37,883 bases of DNA from Planctomycetes bacterium TMED75 (GCA_002171655.1 NHEC01000081.1:1-37883); one strand, 5' to 3'. Shown: positions 7,772 through 16,089, numbered from the stretch's first letter. The notes: a model not told the origin generated them from the letters alone. Numbers and translations are program-made.

Positions 7772-8389
7772 TCAAGCAAGTCCTTCAGGCATCACGAACG
7801 GCCCTGGCTTGGGAATGCGGTGGCCACACGACGGACAGGTGGATCGTTCTGGGTCCGCCCAGAAATCCTCCATGGCCTGCTTGAACGCGTTCACGATGTC
7901 GGTGCAGTCGAACTTGTTGTCCTCGACCAGTCCATGGCACTTGTCACAGTAGAAGATCTGATGTTCCAGTTCGCCGGCGGGTCTGCGGCGTTCCACCACC
8001 AGGCCCAGGGTGCCCTCTGGTCGACAGGGTGCATGTGGTACCCCAGGGGGAATGAAAAAGGTCTCCCCCTCGTGCACCACGTGGTCCACTATTCGCCCGT
8101 CCTCGTGTGTTTTCACGATGATGTCACCCTTCAACTGCATGAAGAATTCTTCCGAGTCGGTCTGGTGAAAATCATTGCGCGCGTTCGGGCCCGCGATGAT
8201 CATCACGAAGAAATCCTTGCCGCTGTACAGGTACTTGTTGCCAACCGGAGGTCGAAAGTCAGCCTGGTGCTGTGCAATCCAGTTCATCAGGTGCATCGGA
8301 TTGGTTACGGATCCATCGGCTTCGACACCGTTGGCCTCGTCTGGAGTGTCGGGATTGGTCACGCTTTTCGAAAGGGTCTCACTGTCCAT
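7772..8389 (-). CDS. 3-hydroxyanthranilate 3,4-dioxygenase
   Basis: A cupin Fe(II) ring-cleavage dioxygenase making ACMS from 3-hydroxyanthranilate. The 205-residue protein has the iron ligands His and Glu in N-D-F-H-Q-T-D-S-E-E-F-F and a second His in P-P-G-V-P-H-A-P. The C terminus has the second, rubredoxin-like iron site of the bacterial form: C148-x-x-C151 and C185-x-x-C188. The ATG at 8389 has a GGAG Shine-Dalgarno eight bases upstream. It is the first gene of the - strand kynurenine operon, so the operon promoter should lie in 8390-8476, shared with the divergent lipoprotein gene. I see no convincing -35/-10 pair or operator there beyond an AT-rich patch near 8412-8420. Confidence 0.94.
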   Translation of the reverse strand: MDSETLSKSVTNPDTPDEANGVEADGSVTNPMHLMNWIAQHQADFRPPVGNKYLYSGKDFFVMIIAGPNARNDFHQTDSEEFFMQLKGDIIVKTHEDGRIVDHVVHEGETFFIPPGVPHAPCRPEGTLGLVVERRRPAGELEHQIFYCDKCHGLVEDNKFDCTDIVNAFKQAMEDFWADPERSTCPSCGHRIPKPGPFVMPEGLA

Positions 8390-8476
8390 GAACCGTACTC
8401 CTGTCCGCCGTCACATATTTGGCACCTGACTATGGTACCACTCGCACAGAGCTCTTCGCTCACTTAACATCGCTTC

Positions 8477-9013
8477 ATGCGATTGCGTATCGGACCCACC
8501 GTGATAACCCTCCTGACAGCTCTTCAGGGGTGTGCCCACCACACCCCCAGCCCAGAGTTCACCGGAAACGGACTGGCGGGTGATCCCTCGATCGCTCGGC
8601 TGGTGATTACGGTCTACGGAATTGGTGATGACTCAGAGGGGCTGATCGGGGGTCGCATGAATCTGGGCCTCTTCAACGACGCTGGCAACTGGCTGACTGC
8701 TGACGACATCCCCTTCGTACGAGTGGTTCCGACGTTCGGCCATGTCGACACCCTGTCGATCACCATCGATGACGTCCCGGTGGGTGTCTGGGCGGTCTCG
8801 CTCTACCACGATCTCAACCAGGACAACCAACTGCAGCGGGGCCTCCTGGGTCTGCCAGCGGAGCCCTGGGGCATGTCCAACAATGCGATCGGCAGGATGG
8901 GCCCCGCCACCTTCGAGCAGGCCTCCTTCGAGGTTCGGTCCCCGGAGACGAAGATCGAAATCGGTCTCTGGGATGGACTGATACTCCGTGATCGCCCCGA
9001 GAGCATGAAGTGA
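8477..9013 (+). CDS. DUF2141-type lipoprotein
   Basis: A 178-residue protein with a short signal peptide ending in the lipobox L-Q-G-C (residues 16-19), so probably a lipid-anchored envelope protein. The body matches the DUF2141 pattern: an N-terminal strand L-V-I-T-V-Y-G-I, then V-W-A-V-S-L-Y-H-D-L-N-Q-D, then L-P-A-E-P-W-G-M-S-N-N-A and G-P-A-T-F-E-Q-A-S-F. The family's molecular role is unknown. It overlaps the next gene by 4 bp (GTGA), so the two are coupled. There is no clear Shine-Dalgarno before the ATG. It opens the + strand run that leads into the MutL cluster and is divergent from the kynurenine operon. Confidence 0.8.
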   Translation: MRLRIGPTVITLLTALQGCAHHTPSPEFTGNGLAGDPSIARLVITVYGIGDDSEGLIGGRMNLGLFNDAGNWLTADDIPFVRVVPTFGHVDTLSITIDDVPVGVWAVSLYHDLNQDNQLQRGLLGLPAEPWGMSNNAIGRMGPATFEQASFEVRSPETKIEIGLWDGLILRDRPESMK

Positions 9014-9465
9014 CTGCTCCGGGCGAGGGCACACCAGCAGTGACGGAGTGGACGGTACGTCCGATCGAGGGTCGTGGGCTTGCAGGTTTCTTCGCGGTTG
9101 TGATCATCGTGCTCTTCGGAGTCTTCGTCGCCCTGGTTGCCGGCGACTGGATCTGGGGTGTCCTGGCGGTGGTGCTGCTCTTCGCGACGGTCTCCCGTTT
9201 CTTTCTGAGGAGTCGAATTGAGGTGTCGATCGAAGGCATCGTGGCGGAATTCCCCTTGGTCACTCGGCGCATTCCCTGGAAGCAGATCGTCTGGATTCGG
9301 TACGACAGACAGTCGGCACTCATTCGAACCACTCGGCGACGATTTCGTGGACGTGAATTCACCATTCTCTTCGGTCAAGAGCCGCAACGTGCGATCGAAC
9401 TGCTTGAGAAGCACGCTCCGTCCGGTCTGCTTTCACTGGTGAATCGAGGAGGGTCCGAGTCATGA
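9010..9465 (+). CDS. Membrane protein with PH-like domain, unknown
   Basis: A 151-residue protein starting at a GTG that overlaps the DUF2141 gene stop. Residues about 27-65 form two membrane segments. The C-terminal part (about 68-135) resembles a bacterial PH-like fold: alternating strands, R-I-P-W-K-Q-I-V-W-I-R-Y, a basic run (T-T-R-R-R-F-R-G-R) and a final amphipathic helix R-A-I-E-L-L-E-K-H. The fold call is by pattern only. It overlaps the next gene by 4 bp. No catalytic residues are apparent. Confidence 0.6.
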   Translation: MTAPGEGTPAVTEWTVRPIEGRGLAGFFAVVIIVLFGVFVALVAGDWIWGVLAVVLLFATVSRFFLRSRIEVSIEGIVAEFPLVTRRIPWKQIVWIRYDRQSALIRTTRRRFRGREFTILFGQEPQRAIELLEKHAPSGLLSLVNRGGSES

Positions 9466-9842
9466 GCACCCGACTGCGCCAGTGGTTGCGTCATGCATTC
9501 CGGGTAGAAAAGGAATCCGATTTCGCGCCGGACGAGAAGGACCGTGCGCTGATCGACACCGTCTGCCACGAAGTGGTCAAGCGAGGGATGGCCACCCCAG
9601 CCATCCTTTTTCTCGAGTCCACCCGGCCTCTGAACTACATCGGCAGTCAGACCATGACCTTCTTCGAACCGGTGATGCACGCGGTCCTTCGGCACCCGGA
9701 GGCCTGGAAGCGATTTGCCGCCATTCTCGAGCATCGTGGCTCGGTTGAATTCATCTGTCGACGAATCGATGCCCTCAGCAACCAGACCGATGACTCCGAT
9801 CCACCTCAAAGCATGCCTGAGGACCCTGCACCCTCTTCCTGA
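9462..9842 (+). CDS. Unknown 126-residue cytoplasmic protein
   Basis: I do not recognise this protein. It has no signal or membrane segment. It appears mostly helical: a basic N terminus, a central V-C-H-E-V-V-K-R-G-M-A-T-P-A-I-L-F-L-E-S-T-R-P-L stretch broken by a P-L-N-Y-I-G-S-Q loop, a F-F-E-P-V-M-H-A helix and a disordered, proline/serine-rich tail. It starts on a 4-bp overlap with the PH-like protein gene and is followed by 98 bases before the MutL gene. The M-T-F-F-E-P-V motif suggests a conserved surface. It may be an accessory part of the cluster that follows. Confidence 0.6.
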   Translation: MSTRLRQWLRHAFRVEKESDFAPDEKDRALIDTVCHEVVKRGMATPAILFLESTRPLNYIGSQTMTFFEPVMHAVLRHPEAWKRFAAILEHRGSVEFICRRIDALSNQTDDSDPPQSMPEDPAPSS

Positions 9843-9940
9843 GCAACCTGTGGAGCATCGAGCGCGGATCGGGTACCTTTGACCCCTCGCTCGAGGTCTT
9901 TTCCGCCTCCCGCCCCAATCACCTCACCATCGACCACTCC

Positions 9941-11785
9941 ATGACACCTCCCAGCCAGATCAATACCGACGCCGTCAATGTGATCCTTGCCACAGATTGT
10001 GGTTCCACGACCACCAAGGCAATCATGATCGAGAAGGTCGACGGGACCTACCGCCAGACCCATCGCGGTGAGGCCCCGACCACCGTCGAAGAGCCGTTCG
10101 CCAACGTGACGGTCGGGGTGATCAACGCCTTGACCGAGATCCAGGAGGTCTCCGGTCGTCGGTTGATCGATGACGAGGGACACATCATCCGCCCGGCCAC
10201 CGCGGACGCAGGATGCGATATCTACATCTCGACCAGTTCCGCCGGGGGCGGACTGCAGATGATGGTCGCCGGTGTGGTGCGGGAAATGACTGCGGCCAGC
10301 GCGAAACGTGCTGCGCTTGGTGCGGGTGCGATCGTGATGGACACCATTGCCGCCAACGACCGCCGCCGACCTCACGAACAGATCCAGCGGATTCGAGAGC
10401 TTCGGCCGGACATGGTGCTGATCTCCGGTGGTACCGACGGTGGCGACACCAAGAAGGTCACCGAAATCGCAGAGCTGATTGCGCCCGCAAAGCCCCGGCC
10501 TCGCTTCGGCAAGTCCTACGAACTGCCGATCATCTTTGCCGGCAACACCGATACCCGCCCTGAAATCGAACGCGTCTTCGGCGAGGGTGGCTTCGACCTC
10601 AAGATCACCGACAACCTGCGTCCTTCCCTGGAACGGGAAAACCTCGGGCCTGCACGCGACATGATCCACGACGTCTTTCTCGAGCACGTCATGGCCCACG
10701 CGCCCGGCTACGACACGCTGATGTCGATCACCGATGCGGCGATCATGCCGACTCCGGGTGCGGTCGGTGACATCCTCCAGACGATCGCCAAGGGTCGCGG
10801 CATCAACGCCGTAGGAGTCGATATCGGTGGCGCCACGACCGACGTTTTCAGTGTCTTCGACGGCACCTTCAACCGGACAGTCAGCGCCAACCTCGGGATG
10901 AGCTACTCGATCTCGAATGTCTGCGCGGAAGCCACGATGCCCAAGATCCTGCGCTGGGTGCATCTGGATATGGACGAGCGCGAACTGCGCAACCGCGTCA
11001 AGAACAAGATGATCCGTCCGACGACGATCCCCCAGTCGCTGGAGGCACTGATCTTCGAACAGGCGGTTGCCCGCGAGGCGCTTCGGCTCGCCTATCAGCA
11101 ACACAAGGAATTCGCGACGACCCTCAAGGGGGTGCAGCAGCAGCGTACCGTCGGGGATACATTCAGTCAGGAAGCCGGTGGCGAGACGCTCGTCGACAAC
11201 ATGAAACTCGATCTGCTGGTTGCTTCAGGTGGTGTTCTCAGTCATGCGCCGCGCATGCATCAGACCGCGATGCTCCTGATCGATGCCTTCGAACCCGAAG
11301 GCATCACCGAATTGGCCAAGGACTCGATTTTCATGATGCCACACCTTGGTGTGCTCTCCTCGGTCCATCCCCAGGCGGCGATGGAAGTCTTCGAGAAGGA
11401 TTGCCTGGTCTACCTTGGAACCTGCGTGGCCGCGAAGGGCCTCGGAAAGCCTGGAAAAACCTGCTTTTCGTGGTCACTGGATTCGGGTGCGAAGGGTTCG
11501 GGATCGATGGCATTCGGCGAGCTCCAGCTGATCGAGCTTGGAGTTGACGAGACCGCCGAACTCGAAGTGAAGCCTGCTCGAGGGTTCGACCTCGGCGCGG
11601 GTCCCGGCAAGGCGCTGACCCAAAAGATTCGTGGAGGAACGGTCGGGGTGATTCTCGATGCTCGAGGGCGATCGCTTTCACTTCCTGAAGAACGAAGCGC
11701 ATGTCGAGCAGCGGTCTCCAACGCGATCGAGGCGGTCGATCTCTACGGTGACCAGCCCGCCAAAGTCGATGGGAGGGCGGTCTGA
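9941..11785 (+). CDS. MutL/GlmL-type ASKHA ATPase without a mutase
   Basis: A 614-residue protein of the glutamate-mutase accessory (MutL/GlmL) family, unrelated to mismatch-repair MutL. ASKHA ATPase motifs are intact: phosphate-1 D19-C-G-S-T-T-T-K26, phosphate-2 D294-I-G-G-A-T-T-D301 and the adenosine motif A-S-G-G-V-L-S-H around 428-435. Between them are the family's S-S-A-G-G-G-L-Q-M and S-G-G-T-D-G-G-D segments. Classical GlmL is about 460 residues; here there is a long C-terminal extension. GlmL is held to reactivate B12-dependent glutamate mutase, but no mutase subunit is in the window. The neighbours are a KOW protein and four membrane proteins, so I infer an ATPase serving a membrane complex. 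The stop shares one base with the next start. Confidence 0.85.
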   Translation: MTPPSQINTDAVNVILATDCGSTTTKAIMIEKVDGTYRQTHRGEAPTTVEEPFANVTVGVINALTEIQEVSGRRLIDDEGHIIRPATADAGCDIYISTSSAGGGLQMMVAGVVREMTAASAKRAALGAGAIVMDTIAANDRRRPHEQIQRIRELRPDMVLISGGTDGGDTKKVTEIAELIAPAKPRPRFGKSYELPIIFAGNTDTRPEIERVFGEGGFDLKITDNLRPSLERENLGPARDMIHDVFLEHVMAHAPGYDTLMSITDAAIMPTPGAVGDILQTIAKGRGINAVGVDIGGATTDVFSVFDGTFNRTVSANLGMSYSISNVCAEATMPKILRWVHLDMDERELRNRVKNKMIRPTTIPQSLEALIFEQAVAREALRLAYQQHKEFATTLKGVQQQRTVGDTFSQEAGGETLVDNMKLDLLVASGGVLSHAPRMHQTAMLLIDAFEPEGITELAKDSIFMMPHLGVLSSVHPQAAMEVFEKDCLVYLGTCVAAKGLGKPGKTCFSWSLDSGAKGSGSMAFGELQLIELGVDETAELEVKPARGFDLGAGPGKALTQKIRGGTVGVILDARGRSLSLPEERSACRAAVSNAIEAVDLYGDQPAKVDGRAV

Positions 11786-12909
11786 TGGCCAAAGCCTACA
11801 CCCCAGGTTTGAAGGTGGCTGCCTCCACGACTCATCAGGCGCATCGGGTGCTTCCGATTCCCGGAACCGTTCAGGTGAAGCAGGGTGATCAGGTTGAAGC
11901 TGACACCATCGTCGCCGAAACCTTCATGGACGGTGACATCACCCCCCTGAACGTCGCAAACCTGCTCTCCGCCCAGCCTGGTGACATTCCGCAGTTGATG
12001 TTGAAAGGTGAAGGGGATCGCGTTGAGCAAGGGGAGCCGATCGCACGCAACAAGGGGGTCTTTGGGATGTTCAAGAGCGAGTGCACCGCACCCGCCAGCG
12101 GTACCCTGGAGGCGATCTCCAAGGCCACCGGTCAGATCATGATCCGAGGCAAATCAATCCCCGTCCAGGTCAAGGCGTATCTGCCCGGAACCGTGATTGA
12201 AGTCCTTCCAGAAGAGGGCGTTGTGATCGAAAATCAGGTCACTCTGATCCAGGGAATCTTCGGTGTGGGGGGCGAGACCTCCGGACCGATCACCATGGCC
12301 TGTCCGGCACACGATCAACGGCTGGAAGCGGGCATGATCAACGAAGCGATGCGTGGCATGATCGTAGTGGGGGGTGCCCGAGTCACCGCCGAAGCGATCG
12401 GACGGGCGCGTGAAGTCGGTGCGGCGGCTGTGGTCTCCGGCGGCATTGATGATGCCGACCTCAAGGAAATCCTCGGCTACGACCTCGGGGTTGCGATCAC
12501 CGGGACCGAACGGATCGGGCTGACCGTGATCATCACCGAAGGCTTCGGTGACATCGCAATGGCCCGTCGCACCTACGAGCTGCTCAAGGAGCGCAGTGGC
12601 GATTCCGCCTCGGTCAACGGCGCAACTCAGATTCGGGCCGGAGTGATGCGGCCGGAGATTCTGATTCCGGTTGCCGGCAGCCAGGTTTCGGCGCCTGAAA
12701 CATCGACTGAATCAGGAGTTCTGGAACTTGGGACGCCGATCAGAGTCATCCGGGATCCGTACTTCGGACTCATCGGAACCGTTGCCTCCCTGCCTGAGGC
12801 ACCTCAGGTTCTTGGTTCTGGATCCAAGTCTCGAGTGCTTGAGGTTTCGCTTGAATCCGGTGAAGTCGTTACGGTACCCAGAGCGAATGTCGAACTGATC
12901 GAGACTTGA
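11785..12909 (+). CDS. Barrel plus KOW-like multidomain protein, unknown
   Basis: A 374-residue cytoplasmic protein without signal or membrane segments. The N-terminal about 130 residues look like a lipoyl/biotinyl-type sandwich barrel hammerhead (G-T-V-x-V-K-Q-G-D-x-V-x-A ... A-P-A-S-G-T-L-E-A-I) but have no modifiable lysine motif that I can see. A central domain (about 190-305) runs M-I-V-V-G-G-A-R ... V-V-S-G-G-I-D-D ... I-T-E-G-F-G ... G-A-T-Q-I-R-A-G-V-M-R-P-E. The C-terminal about 55 residues (316-372) resemble a KOW/SH3 motif (I-R-V-I-R-D-P-Y-F-G-L-I-G-T-V). The start overlaps the MutL stop by one base (TGATG), which implies coupled, near-stoichiometric translation with the ATPase. 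I infer an adaptor between ATPase and membrane parts. Confidence 0.7.
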   Translation: MAKAYTPGLKVAASTTHQAHRVLPIPGTVQVKQGDQVEADTIVAETFMDGDITPLNVANLLSAQPGDIPQLMLKGEGDRVEQGEPIARNKGVFGMFKSECTAPASGTLEAISKATGQIMIRGKSIPVQVKAYLPGTVIEVLPEEGVVIENQVTLIQGIFGVGGETSGPITMACPAHDQRLEAGMINEAMRGMIVVGGARVTAEAIGRAREVGAAAVVSGGIDDADLKEILGYDLGVAITGTERIGLTVIITEGFGDIAMARRTYELLKERSGDSASVNGATQIRAGVMRPEILIPVAGSQVSAPETSTESGVLELGTPIRVIRDPYFGLIGTVASLPEAPQVLGSGSKSRVLEVSLESGEVVTVPRANVELIET

Positions 12910-12950
12910 ACTCGATCGCAAGTCCCAGCCCGGGAGCCCGTGTGCTGCAA

Positions 12951-14309
12951 ATGAAGAAACGAAACACCCTGCCCGCCTTGGCGTGTGCCACGTTTGCGGT
13001 GTTGGTGTCTTTGCTTGCTGCGTCGGTTGAAGCGGCTCCCCCCGAACCACCCACGAACCTCGCTGCGATCGACAAACCCTGGGATGGTGGCGGGGTGGTC
13101 TTCGTCACCTGGGATGCGTCGACAACCCCGATCGACCAGTTGCAGGGCTACGAAATCCTTGCGAAGGATCTGGGACAGACCCCGGTGGAACTGGCCGATC
13201 AGACGGCCGAGCAGGCGGATCTCGAAGCAAAGGATCAGACCGAGACGATCCTGGAAGGCGAAGGGGTTGCTCCACAAGAAGCCCGACAGCGAGCACGAAT
13301 CGCTGAAGAGGCGGATCCCGCAGTGCCCGTGGTCGAGCCCACTACCTGGCAGTCCCTGGGCATCATTTCCGCCACTGAAACCAGCTACGAAGCGACCGGC
13401 CTTGAAAAGGATCGGCAGTACATCTTCACGGTTCGGTCGATTGGGTCTGACAAGTCACTTTCCATGATGACCACGCCTACTGAGCCGGTGGTTCCAGAAG
13501 CGGCCTGGTTCAACCTGAGCAAGCTGCCGCTGTTGATCGCACTCTGCGTGATTTCGTTCGCGGTTCTCCTCTTCGTGGTCTTGGCCCGTGGCGGCATGCC
13601 CATGAACATTCGCACGATTGCCGGGTTGAAAGCAGTCGATGAAGCGGTGGGACGTGCGACCGAGATGGGTCGTTCGATCCTCTACATCAACGGTATTCAG
13701 GACATGGACGACCTTCAGACGGTCGCCGGTGTCACGGTCCTCGGACACGTTTCAAAGACAGCGGCCGAATACGACGCGAAGATCGAGGTACCGACCAGTC
13801 GATCTCTGGTGATGACCGCCGCCCGCGAGACCGTGCAGTCCTCCTACTTTTCCGCGGGCCGGCCGGATGCCTACAACCCTGATCTCATCTACTACGTGAC
13901 CGACGAGCAGTTCGGCTTCGTGGCCTACGTCTCCGGCATGATGACCAGGGAAAAGCCCGCCGCCTGCTTCTACATGGGTTCATTCTTCGCGGAAAGCCTG
14001 ATCCTCGCCGAGACCGGCAATTCAGTCGGTGCGATTCAGATCGCCGGCACCGCGAACCCCAGCCAGTTGCCCTTCTTTGTGGCCGCCTGCGACTACACCC
14101 TGATCGGCGAGGAGTTCTTCGCCGCCAGCGCCTACCTCTCCGGCCAGCCCGACCAACTCGGCAGTCTCAAGGGCCAGGACATCGGCAAGATGCTCGCCGG
14201 ACTTTTCATCATCGTCGGGGTGGTCCTCGCGACGATCCAGGCGATCACCGGTTCATCCGGTCTGGAAGACGCCGTCAACTACCTCAAGGAAGTGATCCTC
14301 GGAAGCTGA
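12951..14309 (+). CDS. DUF6754-type membrane protein with Fn3-like domain
   Basis: A 452-residue protein. I chose the ATG at 12951 because it gives a clean signal peptide (M-K-K-R-N ... cleavage near A-A-P, residues 28-30). Residues about 29-175 form a fibronectin-III-like domain that appears split by a charged, Gln/Glu-rich helical insert of about 60 residues. A membrane helix lies at 192-213, then a conserved domain to about 410 (M-N-I-R-T-I-A-G-L-K-A-V-D-E-A ... A-C-F-Y-M-G-S-F-F-A-E-S), then a second membrane helix at about 413-432. By the positive-inside rule the Fn3 part is outside and the large C-terminal domain is cytoplasmic, where it could meet the ATPase. The DUF6754 assignment is from memory of the family's appearance. 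Confidence 0.68.
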   Translation: MKKRNTLPALACATFAVLVSLLAASVEAAPPEPPTNLAAIDKPWDGGGVVFVTWDASTTPIDQLQGYEILAKDLGQTPVELADQTAEQADLEAKDQTETILEGEGVAPQEARQRARIAEEADPAVPVVEPTTWQSLGIISATETSYEATGLEKDRQYIFTVRSIGSDKSLSMMTTPTEPVVPEAAWFNLSKLPLLIALCVISFAVLLFVVLARGGMPMNIRTIAGLKAVDEAVGRATEMGRSILYINGIQDMDDLQTVAGVTVLGHVSKTAAEYDAKIEVPTSRSLVMTAARETVQSSYFSAGRPDAYNPDLIYYVTDEQFGFVAYVSGMMTREKPAACFYMGSFFAESLILAETGNSVGAIQIAGTANPSQLPFFVAACDYTLIGEEFFAASAYLSGQPDQLGSLKGQDIGKMLAGLFIIVGVVLATIQAITGSSGLEDAVNYLKEVILGS

Positions 14310-14324
14310 GACACAGGAACCACC

Positions 14325-15035
14325 GTGCAGATACTGACCCGCTTCATCCCACTTCTGATTACCGGCATCGCCGGTCTGGTGATGATCATCTCGGCATTCA
14401 TCCCCTACACCAGCGAGTGGGGACAGAAGGCGGGTCAGTTCTTCAACATTCTGGCGGCGTTCGCGTTCGTGCTTGGTGGAGGCAACCTTCTCAAGGTCCA
14501 TCTCAAGAAGATTTCCGATCAGTCGGTCGGCTGGGGTTATTCCGGCGTCGTCCTGATCTGCTTCATTGCAACACTCTTCGTGGGCCTGTTCAAGATCGGG
14601 GCCTACCCCAATCCGAACTTCCCCAACGTACCGTTCAGTGGTGAAACCCAGGGAACTGGCAGCTGGTTCTGGTGGGCGTATGAGTACGTGTTCAAACCAC
14701 TGACCGCCACGATGTTCTCGATCCTCGCCTTCTATGTCGCGTCCGCTGCGTTTCGAGCGTTTCGAGCCAAGAATTTCGAGGCGATTCTTCTGTTGGGAAC
14801 GGCATTCATCATCCTGCTGGGCAGCGTCTCCGCCGGGGTCTTTGTCACCAACTGGATCCCCAACGACGGTCCTTTCGGTGACCTGCGACTCGAGAACCTC
14901 CGCATCTACATCATGCAGGTCTTCAACACTGCAGGTACTCGTGCGATCATGATCGGCATCGCCCTCGGCATCGCCTCGACTTCCTTGAAGATCATGCTTG
15001 GTATCGATCGCTCCTTCCTTGGATCGGGGGATTGA
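14325..15035 (+). CDS. Six-helix membrane protein, unknown
   Basis: A 236-residue integral membrane protein with about six hydrophobic segments, roughly at residues 5-26, 39-58, 70-92, 120-142, 150-172 and 207-228. The start is a GTG 16 bases after the previous stop. No transporter or enzyme motif is recognisable. A periplasmic loop between helices 3 and 4 contains N-P-N-F-P-N-V-P-F and aromatic residues. It sits in the middle of the packed cluster, so it is likely a structural membrane subunit of the same complex. Confidence 0.65.
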   Translation: MQILTRFIPLLITGIAGLVMIISAFIPYTSEWGQKAGQFFNILAAFAFVLGGGNLLKVHLKKISDQSVGWGYSGVVLICFIATLFVGLFKIGAYPNPNFPNVPFSGETQGTGSWFWWAYEYVFKPLTATMFSILAFYVASAAFRAFRAKNFEAILLLGTAFIILLGSVSAGVFVTNWIPNDGPFGDLRLENLRIYIMQVFNTAGTRAIMIGIALGIASTSLKIMLGIDRSFLGSGD

Positions 15036-15039
15036 CGCG

Positions 15040-16089
15040 ATGATGAACTTCCTCAACACCCTCGACCGTCGCTGGATCTTCCTCGCCATGGCCCTCTGCG
15101 TGGGTGTGCCGATTCTGGTGATCGGATTGACCGGCTACACCTTCCCGGAAACGCCGACTCCTCTGGCGGAGGCATTCTTCAACGAGGTAGACACTGCCGG
15201 TGAAGCGAAGGGTCGCCGGGCCAACATTCTGGTTGCGCTTGATTTCGATCCGGCCTCTGCGGGTGAACTCAACCCCATGGCTGTTTCCCTGGTCCACCAG
15301 TGCGCCCAGAAGGGGCACCGGATGTACTTCATCTCGTTGTGGCCGGTGGGCCCGCAGATGATCATGGAGTCGGTCGACAAGGTCATCAAGCGCCACTACC
15401 CCGAAATGGTCTACGGCGAGGACTACGTGAACCTCGGCTTCAAGGCGGGGAACGAGCAGGTCATCAAGGTGATGGGCATCGATCTCACCACCGAGTTCCG
15501 AACCGACGTCGAAGGCACCACCCTTTCGAAGATTCCCATGATGCAGGGGATCACCAACCTCGAGGACTTCGATCTGATCGCGGAAATCAGCGCCGGCTAT
15601 CCCGGTTCGAAGGAGTGGGTGCTCTACGCCGCTACGCAGTACAACATTCCCTTCGTGAGCGGCATGACCGGAGTGCAGGCGCCTCAGCTCTATCCCTACT
15701 TCCCCAATCAGCTGCAGGGTCTGCTTGGTGCGATCAAGGGTGCCGCCGAATACGAGTTCCTGGTGAACAACTGGGTTCGCGAGGACGCGATGGCCAAGGT
15801 GCTTGAAGCTGGCGGATTCCCCGAATCGAAGGCCATGGAAACCGCGGCGGCCCTGGCCAGCAAGCCCCAGCAGGTCTCCACCTGGACGGTCACCGCGGAA
15901 GCTTCCACCCTCGGGCCCGAAGCGAAGACGAAGCTGATCGAGCTCGCCACCGCTCCGATTCCCGGTGAGTACCTTGAAGGCCAGCGCCGCATGGGACCGC
16001 AGTTGTTCGCTCACCTCCTGATGGTCTTCCTGATCATCCTCGGAAATGTGATCTTCTTCGCCCAGCGGCGACGGGGAGGTGGGGCATGA
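15040..16089 (+). CDS. Bitopic membrane protein with large periplasmic domain
   Basis: A 349-residue protein. I placed the start at the ATG at 15040, right after the previous stop, since upstream codons only overlap the preceding gene. It has one membrane segment at about 10-32, a soluble domain of about 290 residues and a second membrane segment at about 322-341, ending in R-R-R-G-G-G-A. The basic residues at both ends place the middle domain in the periplasm. The middle looks alpha/beta: N-I-L-V-A-L-D-F-D, then G-H-R-M-Y-F-I-S-L-W-P-V-G, then D-L-I-A-E-I-S-A-G-Y-P-G, then N-I-P-F-V-S-G-M-T-G-V. No known enzyme signature is visible. It overlaps the next gene by 4 bp. Confidence 0.65.
   Translation: MMNFLNTLDRRWIFLAMALCVGVPILVIGLTGYTFPETPTPLAEAFFNEVDTAGEAKGRRANILVALDFDPASAGELNPMAVSLVHQCAQKGHRMYFISLWPVGPQMIMESVDKVIKRHYPEMVYGEDYVNLGFKAGNEQVIKVMGIDLTTEFRTDVEGTTLSKIPMMQGITNLEDFDLIAEISAGYPGSKEWVLYAATQYNIPFVSGMTGVQAPQLYPYFPNQLQGLLGAIKGAAEYEFLVNNWVREDAMAKVLEAGGFPESKAMETAAALASKPQQVSTWTVTAEASTLGPEAKTKLIELATAPIPGEYLEGQRRMGPQLFAHLLMVFLIILGNVIFFAQRRRGGGA

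Noticed and set aside
9806-11104. A 432-codon open frame on the - strand
   Set aside because: It lies antisense to the MutL gene, whose protein has all ASKHA motifs. The antisense product is low-complexity, rich in D, G, R and H, and resembles no family.
9941-11785. Mismatch-repair MutL
   Set aside because: The name is shared only. The protein has ASKHA motifs, not the GHKL ATPase of the repair protein.
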